Shown here one piece after another: positions 11,353 to 22,455 of a DNA stretch of 64,000 bases (position 1 is the first letter of the stretch; each line of letters begins with the position of its first letter). A program made the position numbers and the translations under genes. Below the pieces are notes generated by a model. The model was given only the letters and a program-made list of their open reading frames with translations, did not search any database and was not told the DNA's origin. The DNA lies in assembly GCA_964036045.1 (NCBI GenBank), contig OZ038379.1:80207429-80271428 (forward strand). Reading direction: 5' to 3'. Origin of the DNA: Eutreptiella sp. 'Long Island Sound 2002'. Its lineage: Eukaryota > Euglenozoa > Euglenophyceae > Eutreptiales > Eutreptiaceae.

Positions 11353-12962
11353 TTTTGCGGATACTAGAAGCCTTTCGGCCCCGGGGGGCCACCTGGTCGG
11401 GCCAGGTAATATCCTCCCCAATGGGTTTTAGTGGGGGCCCCTTCATGACACACCTTGTGCCTGGTGGCGGAGTCCCCCGGGTTCACGGGGCCCGGAGCCC
11501 CGTCCCTCCTCGGCTCCCCCTTCTCACCACTCCCCGGTTAGTGCATCACTTAGCAGCCGTAGCTGCACACGCCTACCCACCGCGTCGCCAGCCTAATGCG
11601 TGGTCGCCTGGGTTGCCGGCGACGCCGGGCCCGTGCTACTGGCTTGTCACCAGTAGGACCCCCGTGAGCTGGAGCGGAGGCCCCCGAGCCGTGGGGTTGG
11701 AGCGTGGCGCGGTGCGCCACTACTGCCTTGGCGAGTGCAATGCCCCGGTCGTGTGTGCACGGCGCTCGCAGCTGGTCCGGAAGGGGTTCGAGCCAGTGCC
11801 GGGCTTTGTGTCTTCCCCGTTCCCCTTTTTCCGCCCTGTGTTTTCGCGCTGTTTGTGACAGGCGGTCCCGTCCGGGTGTTCCTTATCCTCGCTCGGTGGT
11901 ACGCCATTCCATGCGGTCTGTGCGTTCCGCGGGCTCGGTCCGGTTGCCCTTCTGGTATTCCCCGCGTATCCGTTGCGTGTGTGTGCGCTCGCGCTCTCGC
12001 GGCGCCTGGTTCCCCCTACCCTCCCCCGGTCGGTGTGGCGCGCGCACCTCGCACGGTCGCGGTCTGCGCACCCGTAGGGCCGTTCCGAGCGGTCTGTGCC
12101 CCTCCGCCTGTCTTGCCTCGGTCCCATGCTCCGTTTGGCTTGCCTCGGGTGGGGGGGCGGTCCCGTTCCCCCCCTCCCTGGGTTTGGGTCGTGTGCCTCC
12201 CCTGGAGCAGGCGGCGTGTCCGGGGCGATCGAGCGCCGGGAAGGCGGGGGAGGAGGGGGGGGGGGGCGGACTGTGCGCCTTACCTCGGTCGGTCCCTCTG
12301 CCTTCCCTGTGCAGACAACAAAGCCGGCGTCATCGGGGTCGCTCTGGTTATGGTGGGGGTGGCCCCCATACCGCTTAGGTTCGTGTTCGCGTGTTGTCCG
12401 CGGGTCTGGTCCATGTGGCATCCTTGTGCGGTGGCGCGATTTTTCTTGCTCGTAGCGGCCCCCGTGGGAGCAGGCGGTTGAGAGCGTGGAGGCGCGTGGG
12501 TTACGGGCCCTGCTGCGTCCCCTCCCGGGCGCCGCGGTCCTTCCAGGGGAAAGGAGGACATCCCCCCCGCCTTTGGGTGGGTAGGGGGCTGGCTGCCCTT
12601 TGGCCCGCGGGTCGAAGGGGGGGGTTCCCCATCTCCCCCCTCTGGCGGGCTGTCCTCTGGCCCCCGGCCCGGACCCCCCTTCTTTGCCAACGCATCCCCC
12701 GCCGGGTATACTTGTCCGGCCGGGGTTGTGGGTTAGCAGCGGGCGCCGGGCACGGCCTGCTGCCGGTGGGTCTGCCTGGCGGGGGGGGGGGGGCGGCCTG
12801 CGTGCCGTCCTCCCCGGAGGTGTGGCCGGTAGGCCTAGTGGGGCGGGGGGTCGCCCTACCTTGGTCCGTCCCTCTGCCTTCCCTGGGCAGGCAACAAAGC
12901 GGGTGCCATTGGCGTCGCTCTGGGTATGGAGGGCGTGGCCCCCATATCGCTCCGGTTCGTGT
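11353..12962 (-). other. LINE 3' region, distal part (copy A)
   Basis: This matches the reverse complement of about 8.2-9.59 kb. It contains degenerate repeat units (GGTCC.TCTGCCTTCCCTG at about 12,289 and 12,868) and G tracts on the plus strand (12,255-12,266 and 12,781-12,793), i.e. C tracts in the element's sense strand as in copy C. No conserved ORF is seen. Confidence 0.55.
11553..11566 (-). promoter_or_regulatory. Conserved C(UACG)G hairpin near LINE 3' end (copy A)
   Basis: On the minus strand GCAGC-TACG-GCTGC forms a 5-bp stem with a UACG loop, about 200 nt before the heptamer tail. It differs from copy C by a paired substitution that keeps the stem. Confidence 0.6.
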
Positions 12963-12965
12963 TCG

Positions 12966-12997
12966 GGTTACAGTTAGGGTTAGGGTTAGGGCTAGGG
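12966..12997 (+). repeat. Interstitial telomere-like TTAGGG repeats
   Basis: After GGTTACAG there are three perfect TTAGGG units (12,974-12,991) and a CTAGGG variant. Further downstream (about 13,116-13,205) several CCCTAACC-type fragments occur in the opposite orientation. They lie exactly where insertion E interrupts copy A. Confidence 0.7.
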
Positions 12998-13454
12998 TGT
13001 TCAGGCACCCCGGCAACGCACGTGGAAGACCACGGACCCGACATCGGCGCCCTCACACCTCCCAACAGAGGTCCTCCTCAACCTAGAACCGGACCCCAAC
13101 CCAAAACCCGACCGCAAACCCTAACCGGCGCCCAAGCGAGCACACACAACACCACAAACGCAACGACACAAACCCAACCGACACTGCCCTAACCCAAATC
13201 CTAACCCAAGCCAGGACCCCCCACCCACCACAACCCACGCCCCCCTCCCACCGGCAGCCACCACCACCGCATAGGCGGTCAGCCAACACGACCCCGTCCA
13301 AACCCTCGTCAACATCCCCGTCACCAAGCGCCCCGTCATCCATCCCCAACAAACCATTACCACCGCCGGCAAAACCGACCCAGGTACGTGGGACCCCTCG
13401 ACCACCATCACCGACAAGCCCGGCCCCCGACCCGCCCCCCCTGCCCACCACATA

Positions 13455-15032
13455 GTGCAGCCCCAGGGGCTGCGCACGATGCCCGACCCCCCACCCTCAC
13501 AAGGGGGACCAGAATACCCACAAGGGGTCCAAGGGCCATACCCGCAACACCAACCCCACCACTACCAACGCCATCACCACCAGTGGCCCCACCACCACCA
13601 CCACAAACACCACCCCCACAACTACCACTGCCCACCACCCTACCCCACCGGGCCACAACCCCCCGTGCACGAAAAGCACCAGCGAATGGGATCGCAGCCA
13701 CCGAGCGCTCCAGCCGCATACCCCACCTACCACCAGGGGCCATCCTCCCCGTACCAGCCACCCCCCCGTACCAGGACCCGTATGTCCCCGGCCACCACGT
13801 CCACGCCGAAGGCCCCCCCCGGGCCCAACCCCGCCAGGGACAGTCAATCGACCCATACCACCAGCCGCTGCGGCACCACACACCTACGTGGCGGATCCAT
13901 GGACGACGGGGTACCTCCACCCCCCTCCCCAACACCAGGCAGCACCACGCGAGGCCCCCCAGGACCCGCCGACGCCTCCTGACTGGCCAGACTCGAGCGA
14001 TGAGGCCCGGTCCCGCAAACGGCGGCGCTCCCGCCCCCCCCCCGCACGGCACAATCGCCCCCGACGCCGACACTCCCCACACCACAACCGCGGCTCAACC
14101 ACCCACTCGCGCCGCTCCCGCTCCCCCAGGTGCCACCATGACCCCCTGAGACCCCGCTCCCGCCGCTCCCGCTCCCCCCGGGCGCCACCACGAGCGCCAC
14201 CGCCGCCCCATGTCCACCCCCCCCCCCCTCCGGCTGTACACGACCCCCAAACCCCAGCCCCCGCAACCACCGCTCCCGCTCCCCCCGGCGCCGCCAGGCA
14301 CGCCAGCGCCGCCCCACGTCCACCTCCTCCTCCCCCCACAGGCCCCGCCAGGCTCCCCGTTCCCCCCGCCACCCATACCCGTCCACCACCCCCAGCCCCC
14401 GCCACCACCACTCCCGCTCCCCCAGACGCCACCAAGCGCGCCACTGCCGCCCCATGTCCACCTCCCCCTCCCGCTCCCCCCTCCGCCCGTACCCGTCCTC
14501 CAGCCCCAGGCCCCGCAACCGCCGCTCCAGCTCCCCCAGGCACTGCCACCCCCACCACAACCACAGGTCCACGTCCTCCCCCCGCCGCTCCAGGACCCGG
14601 GACACGGACCCCTTCCCCCCCGAGGCCCCCGCCCACCTCGCCTGGTGGTCTGCCCCCGCTTTGCAGGAGCTCTGCCGCTGGGTGAAGTGGGCCGGGGGAG
14701 CAGGAAGGCAGAATGGGGTGCACATGGTGCATACCTTCGAGGAGATGCGCACCCACACCCCCGCCGACCTCAACGAGGCCGCCCTTGAGGCCATCATGCC
14801 GCAAGCGGCATGGGAGGCCCTCCTCCGCGATGTGGTCCAGGGCCTCCGCCCCCCCTACAGCCCCCAAGCCCTCCGCCAATGGCTCCAGACCACCCACCCC
14901 CAGGACTGGGCCATCGGCGCCCCCTTCCCACCCCGCCACCGCCACAGCCGGAAGGGGAAGGACAAGGGCAAGGGGAGGGAAAGGGACACCAAGGGGCACC
15001 CAGGCAAGAGGGCACGGAGGGGCCCCAAGTGA
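13455..15032 (+). pseudogene. P3 paralogue: RS/His/Pro-rich protein (insertion E)
   Basis: The reading is strongest in three pieces. At 13,455-13,982 it is Pro/His-rich with a His run (HHHHHKHHPH). At about 13,980-14,600 there are RS repeats (RKRRRSR, SRRSRSPR). The C-terminal piece is 14,454-15,032, in the same frame as the first, with ELCRWVKWAGGAG, EALLRDVVQGLRPP, SPQALRQWLQ and a Lys/Arg-rich end. The last piece parallels the Trp-rich C-terminal domain of P3 in copies A and C (VYGWLSWA..., VLQDVVRAGWP, LPQALRTALTHW). Sequence similarity outside this domain is only compositional. The middle of the gene is frame-ambiguous because of codon-scale repeats; it may be broken there. Confidence 0.5.
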
Positions 15033-17300
15033 GGGCAGGCACCCATAGGGACAGGGCGCCGGAAGAGACATCACATGGGGGCAGGAAACCACCCAAGAAC
15101 CAGGAAGGGTCAGGAGCCGGGACCGAGGCACGGAGGAAAACGGCACCACGGCAAACACCACGACCCACACCCAGGAAGGCCATACGACGACGAGGGGACC
15201 AGCGCCGCCCCACCCCCACCGAACGCCGCACGACTCCCGGGGGCGCACCCCCCAAGACGCACCGCCGAAGCAAGCATCGGACGCCGTACGGATCACACCA
15301 GCGCACACCCACCAGCCACCGGAAACCACAAGGGGGATGGAGGGCACACCTACAGATGAAGCCGCAGGGAACGCCGCCGCACGGTGCACCACCACGCCCT
15401 CACCGCCGGGCGATGACCCCGGCCGCCACAAGGGCCACCTCACAGGCACCGGAAGAGGACGAAGGCACGGCCAGAGCGACCAGGGCTAGAGACCGGGATC
15501 CCCGGAGGACACGGGACCAAGGCACAGGCCCCCAGGGAGGGCAACCCCACAGACACTCCTACCCGACCCACCAGCCCGAGCGGCACGCCCAGGCCCCCAC
15601 AGCACGGACCCAGCGAGACATCCACACCTAACCGCACCCCCCAGCCACCACGCAGCCACACTCCGGCCCGCACTCCGCACCAAGACACAGGCCAGGCTGA
15701 CCTCCACTGACCCACCACGGCACAACGCGAGACCACGGCACACCGCACCACAGCGCGCGACAGTGCAATGCGCCAAAGCACGACGCGACGCGACGCGGCA
15801 CAGAGCGGCACAACACGGCACGACTGATCCTAACCTGAAGGACTAACCGAAGCAAGCCACCGCACACCCCGGAAGGCGCCGCACCAGCACGCCACACACC
15901 GGCACCACAGGCCACACATGGGGCCGACGCGCGCCCAGCAACAATGGTGGCGGACCACCTAGAAGGTTAAAACCGGCAACGCAGAGGAGAAAAGACACGA
16001 ACAACCCCAGCCCTCTAACCCAGAGCCACACACAGCCGCCTGGCGCAGCCGCCCAGCCAGCAGAGCCAGGACCTAACCCGGCAGGAAGCGGCCCAACGTG
16101 TACATAGCCCACCCGACCCATGGGGCGGGAACACGGCCAAACAGAACGCAACCGCCAACAGCAGCCCGGAAGACCACACTGAATGCGGGCCAGTGCCTGC
16201 CCCAGCCCAGGGAAGGCAAAGGGAGGAACAGGCAGCCCCCCCCCCCCCCCAAAAAAAACAGGGGGGGGAGAGGGGGGGCGCGAAAACAGCCCACAGCCAC
16301 CAAACCGCCTGCCAGCACCACAAGAGGCGGCCAAGCCCCCCACCCAGAAGGCACCGGAGACAGGACCCCCAAAAGACGCACAGGGGAACCACCCAGCCAA
16401 AACCGGCAACACCAAGCCAGGAACAGCGGCCCACCTGGAAAAGGGACACCGAAACATGCAGACACACACCAAAAGAAAAAAAAGAGCCAGCAGCCGAGCC
16501 CGGAAGAAAGGGGATGGGGGGACAGGGGCCACAAGGCCCGGGACAGGGACACCCAGCAAAACCGACACCACAATGCCAAAACGAAAAAGGAAAAAAAAAG
16601 CGCAAAAAACACACCCCGACAACCCAGCCAAGAAGGGCGGGGCACAGCCGAGTCCCGGGCCCAGCACGCACGCCCACACCGCACAGCAGAACCGGAAACA
16701 GCGGGGGGCAAGCGGAGCGCGCACGCAACTACACACGTCCCATAAGCAGGCCAAAACCTAAGCCGAACCACGAACACCACAAACAGCCGCCAAAAGAGGG
16801 ACAACACCACAAACCGTGCCCAAACACACCCACTCCAGACCCCAGCCAGGACTGGCAGGGTTAACAAAACCCACACCCAACCGAAACCCGGACCCAAACA
16901 CAAACGCCGCACAACAGTAGGAAACCCAGTGCCCACAGCCCGGGCACTGAGGCAGCCCGTGCCATGCAGGTGACACGGCCAAACGAGATCCGGAGACCAT
17001 GGGTAAGGCTGCATCCTAAGGCCTGCGCTGCTTTGGGACTCGAGGCGGAGCGTGCGAAACCTAAGCGCCTCAGAACCCTAGTACCAAGAACTGCATGCAT
17101 GCCTTGGGAACGGGATACGCCAGGAAGTCCGGTGAAACTCTAGGGTTCCGCCCAAAGGAGGGGACGTGCGCAAGCACGGCGGCACACCCTCCCGGCGAGA
17201 CGAGCACGTCACGCCGGCGGCGATCAGTCCTCCCGGTGTGTCCAGGGCCGCTTTGTTGGGGGCCAACAGTCAGGTCTAGCGGGATGTAAGCCGCCTCCCC
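15033..17300. other. Noncoding right part of insertion E
   Basis: No conserved reading frame is seen. The composition is purine/C-rich with a notable C15-A8-CA-G8 tract (16,236-16,268) whose C and G arms can pair. The stretch at 16.9-17.25 kb has CCCTAG/AACCCTAG fragments. I see no tail similar to (TCAAACC)n. Confidence 0.4.
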
Positions 17301-18231
17301 TCTTCACGCGCGGAGCCTCTTCCTGTTTGTCACAGGGGCGACGCCAGGGGGAACCATGGGGCGCCTCTCCACGACCGAGTGCACCTACCTACCTATTTAC
17401 CTCTGGTTTGTGTTCGCGTGTCCCCGGGTGTGCTCCGTGCGTCATAATCGTGCGCCGGCGCAGGTTCGCTCGCCTGTCGAGGCCCCCGCGGGAGCGAGCG
17501 ATCGGGGGCGTGGGGGCGCGTGGGGTGCAGGCTCAGCTGCGCCCCCCCCCGGGCGCCGCAGCCCCTTCGGGGGGAGGGGGGACGTTTCCCCTTTCCATGG
17601 GGGGGGTTGCCCCCGTGGCCCGCAGGCTGGAGGGGGGAGTGGGGGGAGAGGGGAGGGGGGGTTGCGCCGTGGGTCCCCACCTCCCTTCTTCAGGGGGGTG
17701 GCCTGTGGCCCCCGCCCAAGCCCGCCTTCTTTGCCGGCGCATTCCTGCCGGGTATACTTGTTCGGCCGGGGTCGTTGGGCAGCCCCGGGCGCCGGGCGCG
17801 GCCTGGTGCCCCTGGTGCCCCTGGCGCCGGCAGCCGCGGGGGGCCGGCCTGGTGGTCCCTGTCCGGGGGGGGCAGCCATTGATGGGGGGGGTCGCATTCT
17901 TCTCCTGCCCCCCCCCATCCTTCGGGCGTCAGACCGTCGCGCAGGCCCTCACCCACGGGCCCCCTGCTCTCCTCGCTGCCGCGGCCTCACCACGTGGTGC
18001 CGGTCGGCCGGGGGGGGTCTCGGGGGGGAGGGTCGGCAGGTGCTGGGGGTGGCGGCTCGGGTCAGCGGTTAGCGGGTAGCGGGCTGCAGGGCCCCGCCGC
18101 GCCATACAGTTGGGGGGGTGGGGGGGTGCGCCCTTGGTCCGGACGCCTGGCCCTTTTGGGGGGGGTGTCCCGCGGCACTGGTCCTTCCCCACCCCCTTGC
18201 GCCCATCGCCTGGGACGGCGGGGCGCGGTCG
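17300..18231 (-). other. LINE 3' region, proximal part (copy A)
   Basis: This follows the P3 stop on the minus strand. CCGCTAACCGCTGACCCG at 18,070 matches 7340-7357 of copy C. It is GC-rich with G tracts on the plus strand and no conserved ORF. Confidence 0.5.
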
Positions 18232-20164
18232 TCACCTGCGTCGCTGCTTGCGTGGGGGCTGGGGCTGCGGCGGCGGTTGGTTCCGCCGGCGGTAGCGCCA
18301 GTGGGTGAGGGCAGTGCGCAGGGCCTGGGGGAGCCAGTTGTTGGCCTTCGCATTGGTGATGCTGAGCACCGCCCCCCCCTCCAGGAAAGCCGGCCACGTC
18401 GGCCCCCTGTCGGGCCACCCTGCCCGAATCACGGCCACGAGGACCCTCTCGTGGTCCTTCGGGGCCGCCCAACACCCTGGGGGCACCTCCCGATTCTTCC
18501 CGTCATTCTGGAGGAGCACGGCATCCAAGAGACGGTTCCTCATCCCCCTGGTGGTCCCTGAGCAGGCCCAGCTCAGCCAACCATACACCTCCACCACCAG
18601 GGGGAGGGCCTCGCTCCCCAAGGGGTCCGGGACCGCGTCCCAGTCCCGGTCCCAGGGCCAGGCCCCCTCTACGCCCTGCGCCGGCTCCTCCTGCGCCCCC
18701 CGTGCCTCCGGCGCCGGCGCCGCGCCCTGTCCCCTCGCAGCCAGGGCGGCAGCCATCCGCGGCGGCTCCGCCCTCGGCAGCGGCGTCGCGGGGGAGGCCA
18801 GCTGGTACTGGGGTCGGGGGGGTCTCGGGGGGATGAGATCTCCCGCGTCGGGGTCAATGTTGTAGAGGTGGGCGTGTTGGTGGTGGTGGTGGTGGCCGTG
18901 GTGCCCCGGCATTTTTTGGACGCCGGGGGGAATGCACCGCACCGGCTGGACGTCAGGCTGCGGGGGCGCCCAGCTCCCCGTCCCCTTCCCTCCGCTCTGC
19001 CCTATCCCCGCGGCTCCCCGGGGGTCTACGTCGCCCTTCCCTCCCTTGCCCTTGGGTCTCTTCCGGGCCCTCTTGCCTTTTTCCCCCTGCCCACGTTGTG
19101 GGTCCCGTCCTCTGTCACCTGCGCCCTTGCCCGCACCGCCAGTGCCCGTATCCTTCCTGTGTCCGTGCCCATGTCCTCGGCTGCGCCCCTGTTCGCCGAC
19201 CGCACCCCGCTGCGCTCCATACGCTCCGTGGCCGCCCGCCTTGGCGCCCTGCTCGCGTCCCTGCGTGTCCCTCCCGTGCCACTGGCCTTTCCCTGCTCCG
19301 TGTCCCGCGTTGTGCCGTCTGCTGTCCGTGCTCTGCCCCCCTACGCTACCACTCTCTTTGGCGCCATGCCCACGCCTTCGCCCTCGCTCCTTACGGCGTG
19401 CCTCCAGGCCTGTCCCCTGCGCTTGCCCTTGGGCACTCCCCCTGTCGTATCCCGTCCCCCGCTCCGCTCCTCCGTGGCTGGCACCCTGCCCCGTCTGCAC
19501 GCCATCATCCCCCTCCCGGATCACGTGCCGGGTGTCCTGTTGCCGCCGCAGCTGCGGCAGCGTGATGCGTGGTGGCGTACACACGGGCGCCTGGGGGCGG
19601 AGGGGCCGCTGCCTCCCCTTAGGGAAGGCAGCAATTGGGGGGGGACGGCTTGGGGGGGCTTGTCTGGGTGTGGCTGGGGTTTGTGTGGGCGCGGTACTTC
19701 TCGCCCTCCCTGCCCTCTGCTGCGGCTGCGGCGGCTCCCAGCGAGGCGCTGGGGGCCCCCGCTGGGGCTAGCCCCTGCGCTGGCGGCGTGCCGGGGGCCA
19801 TGGCGTGGTCGGTCTGGGCCGTGGCTTGGCCTGCTGGGGCTGCGGTCCCAGCTCCCTCTGCGCCTGGGGCCCCCTCCGCGGGCGGGGCGGCGGGGTTCGC
19901 GGCCTGGGCGGCGGGGGCGGTCTCCTCGGTCAGCGTGGGCCCCTGCGTCGACGGCTGAGGGTCGGCGGGGGCTGCCCGGGGCTGCCCGGCTGGCGGCCCG
20001 ACCGGCACCGCCGCCCCCGCCAGCCGCTGCTCCTCGCGCTTCGCGAGGACCCCCCCTGCGAATGCCGGGGAGAGGGGGGAGCAGGAGCGGAACTGGCGGT
20101 TGTGGCGGTCGTCCCGCTGGGGGGAGCCATCGGAGTCCGACATCACTGTTATCCTGGTAGGCAT
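18232..20164 (-). pseudogene. P3: RS/His-rich protein with Trp-rich C-terminal domain (copy A)
   Basis: The ATG at 20,164 gives MPTRITVMSDSDGSPQRDDR, aligned with the start at 5040. The first frame is open to about 19,619; after one frameshift a 450-codon frame runs to 18,232. It has Gly/Arg/Lys-rich low complexity, a His run (HHGHHHHHQHAH, about 18,880-18,912), an acidic segment, and the C-terminal domain VYGWLSWACSGTTRG, VLVAVIRAGWP, LPQALRTALTHW and a basic tail. This is the best preserved P3: the C-terminal domain is uninterrupted, unlike in copy C. The product is unrecognised; basic and RS tracts suggest a nucleic-acid-binding or nuclear role. Confidence 0.6.
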
Positions 20165-20197
20165 GGGTGGCGGCAGGCATGTCCTCTCTACTACCTC

Positions 20198-21418
20198 CTA
20201 GTGCATCTGTGGTGTGCCGTGGGCAGTGCCGTGCAGTGCTCCGCGGGGAGGAGGGAGGGACAGGAGGGGGGGCCGGCGGTGGCGTTGGCCCCGCGCGGGC
20301 GGGGGCCGGTTGTCATCCATCGGCATTGGGGCGGGAGATGGGTGAGGCACGCCGCCCACACGTCGCGCCACAGCTCCCAGTCTGGGGCAGGGCTCAGGGC
20401 CATGCGCCCCCGGGGGTCGTCGGGTGGCGCCAAGGGGAGCCACACCAGGTGGACCCCCTTAACGACGGTGACCTCCTATGTCCGCAGAGAGCCATGTACC
20501 CCGTCCCGCGCTGCGGGCGCCGGGAGGGGGGGGCGCGGCAAGGGCGCTGCCCTGTACAGGTGGGTGGGGGTGACCCCCAGGTCCCGCTCCGGGTCCCCGC
20601 GGGTCGTGACAATGAGGAGGAGCAAGGGGGGTGCCCGGGGGCTCTTGCCAGAGGACCTGCTCCTGTGGTGGGCAGCCCTGGTCCTGGAGAGGGGGGGCAA
20701 CAGCTGCAGGCTGGCCCAGCTGCCGGGTGCGTGCGTCGCCAGTGGGAGGGCGGGGCACCAGGTGGGCTCCCTGATGAATTCCTCGCACATGATGGCGTAC
20801 GGGGGTGCCTGCCTGGTGCTGTCGTACACCGGGTTAGTCGGGCGGTGGTTGGTGGGCGCCTCGCCCGCGCCTTCCACGAATACTGTGATTTCGCCCACCT
20901 CCAGGTCCTCGTCCGGCAGTTGTAGAAGGTCAAGTGCCGCATCCAATTCGGACACCCCCCCTGGGTACGTGGCCCGCGCCTGGTTCAGGTACGGGGCCGT
21001 GTCCCCGGGGCAGCGCGTCCTGAGGGCGGGCAGCAGGGCTGGGGCGCTGCTGTGGAGGGACATGGCGGACCCTGCGCCCGTCAGCTGTAGGGTGTCTCCA
21101 ATGGACAGGGGCCGGCCTCACCATTTGGACGTGCGCCACTCCATCCAGTGCCCGTAGAGGATTGCCTCAGGGCTTATGAGCCCCGGCTGGACTGCGTTCA
21201 CGATCCGGTGCATCGCCGGGAGCAGCGTACGGGCCCCCGCTCAGGAGGGCAGCCTCGCTGAGGAAAGCCCTCGCGCTGCCCGCCGGGCTGTGCTGGGCGG
21301 CAGTGTGCGCCTCCTGCGCCTCTGTGACCGCGTCCGCCACCAGGCCCCGGACAGCCGCTTCGTGCGCTCTGCCGCTGGCACTGGTGTGCTCCGGCCTGTT
21401 CCCCCGTCGGCGAGGCAT
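20198..21418 (-). pseudogene. P2: ORF1-like protein (copy A)
   Basis: It starts at a conserved ATG (MPRRRGNRPEH) and reads through an Ala-rich segment, GDTLQLTG, PYLNQARATYPGGVSELDAA, DLLQLPDEDLEVGEITVFVE and NPVYDS, ending GTAHGTPQMH at 20,198. The long open piece is 20,476-21,063 (195 codons). The frame changes near 21,170, 21,130 and 20,470. The order and the PGGV block parallel the 5' ORF1 of the same element (29.8-31.3 kb), suggesting an internal duplication of an ORF1 module followed by strong divergence. No enzymatic motif is visible. Confidence 0.55.
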
Positions 21419-21429
21419 GGTGCTGAGGG

Positions 21430-22455
21430 CGCAGCAAAGCGCGGCGGCGGGCGGGGGTCAGGGCGCGAACATGTGCGACAGGTGCGCGACGGACATGGGG
21501 TCCTGCAGGTTCACGTGGATCCACAGAAGGGCGGCGCCTGCGTGGCCCGCGCGGCCGTGTGAGGGGGTTTGTGCACCCCCGATGCGCCAGTGCAAGGCCC
21601 GGATATCCTCTTTTGGTCGCTTCGCGGGTGGTTCGGGCCAGGGGCACGCGGCCACTTGGGAGCATCGCGCGCACCTGTTGGCGCCCGTTGGTGCTGTAGA
21701 GGATACCATGTGGCAGTCCCCGCTGAGGTGGCAGGTGTGCGGGAGGTGAGAGGGCGGCGACCAGGGGCCGGGACGGCGGAGCCAGAGGTCGTCCCACCGC
21801 TGGCAAAGGGGGTCCCGGAGCTGTAGCAGGCCGGCGCGGACGCTGCGCCGGTAGTCTTCGCGGAGCGTCTTCTGCCGGACCTCCTGCCACGTGTCATCGG
21901 GCAGGATCCCGTGGTCGTGGAAGGCGGCGATGAGGTCATCCCACGCCGGGCTGGGGTGCCCCTGCGGGGGGGTTGCCATATACGTGTGGCGCCTGTGCCC
22001 CCGGTGAGGTGGGGTACCAGAGCACCCCACTGGCACTCGCCCGCGGCGCTTCGGTGGAGGAGGACCAGTGGGCAGTCTGCGATCGCCTCCGACCCTACCC
22101 GCAGTCCCTGGCAGCTGTCTAGCTCCCAGCGTAGCGCGGCTGCAAGTTCGGTGGGGAGCATGAGGAGTAGGGGCCCCGAAATGTCGGCCAGCCAGGACAG
22201 GGCGTCGTCGTACACGGGCCCCCCCTTTTTGAAGTGCGCCAAGGTGAGCCGGGCGGCTCTGCCCTCCGGGGGAAGCCATCGGAGGGTGGCCTCGTCGCTT
22301 CCCCATGTGTGTATCTCCGTGGCTTGGAGCACGTTGGCGGTGTGGAGGACGAGGCGGGGGGGGAGGGACGCTCGGATGAGCGAGGCCACGTCCCCACCCC
22401 AACACACGTGTGGCTCCGGGGCCGCGTCTAGCCATTCCTCTGCCGCTGCGTCTCA
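21430..22455 (-). pseudogene. P1: post-RT protein block (copy A)
   Basis: A 298-codon open frame (22,407-21,511) and an overlapping second frame together give the P1 sequence: GGDVASLIRASLPP, RLVLHTANVLQATEIHTWG, LRWLPPEG, PAWDDLIAAFHDHGILPDD and a Cys-rich part ending LSHMFAP. In this copy the cysteine pair reads CHLSGDC where copy C has CHLCGEC, so one putative metal ligand is lost. A single TGA separates P1 from the RT tail upstream, whereas copy C is open at that point. Confidence 0.55.

Larger units (their letters stand above)
12963..17300 (+). mobile_element. Insertion E inside copy A: P3-bearing element fragment
   Basis: The 3' region of copy A stops at about 12,962, in the middle of a repeat unit (TTCGTGTTCG), and similar sequence resumes at about 17,300-17,410. 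The 4.3 kb between has no counterpart in copy C. It encodes a plus-strand P3 paralogue (13,455-15,032), opposite in direction to copy A, then noncoding DNA. Interstitial telomere-like repeats sit at its left edge. The exact right boundary and any target duplication are not resolved by eye. Confidence 0.45.

Noticed and set aside
13884-15449. 521-codon minus-strand Gly/Val-rich ORF
   Set aside because: It is antisense to the RS/Pro-rich P3 paralogue; its Gly-Gly-Gly content is the complement of Pro codons.
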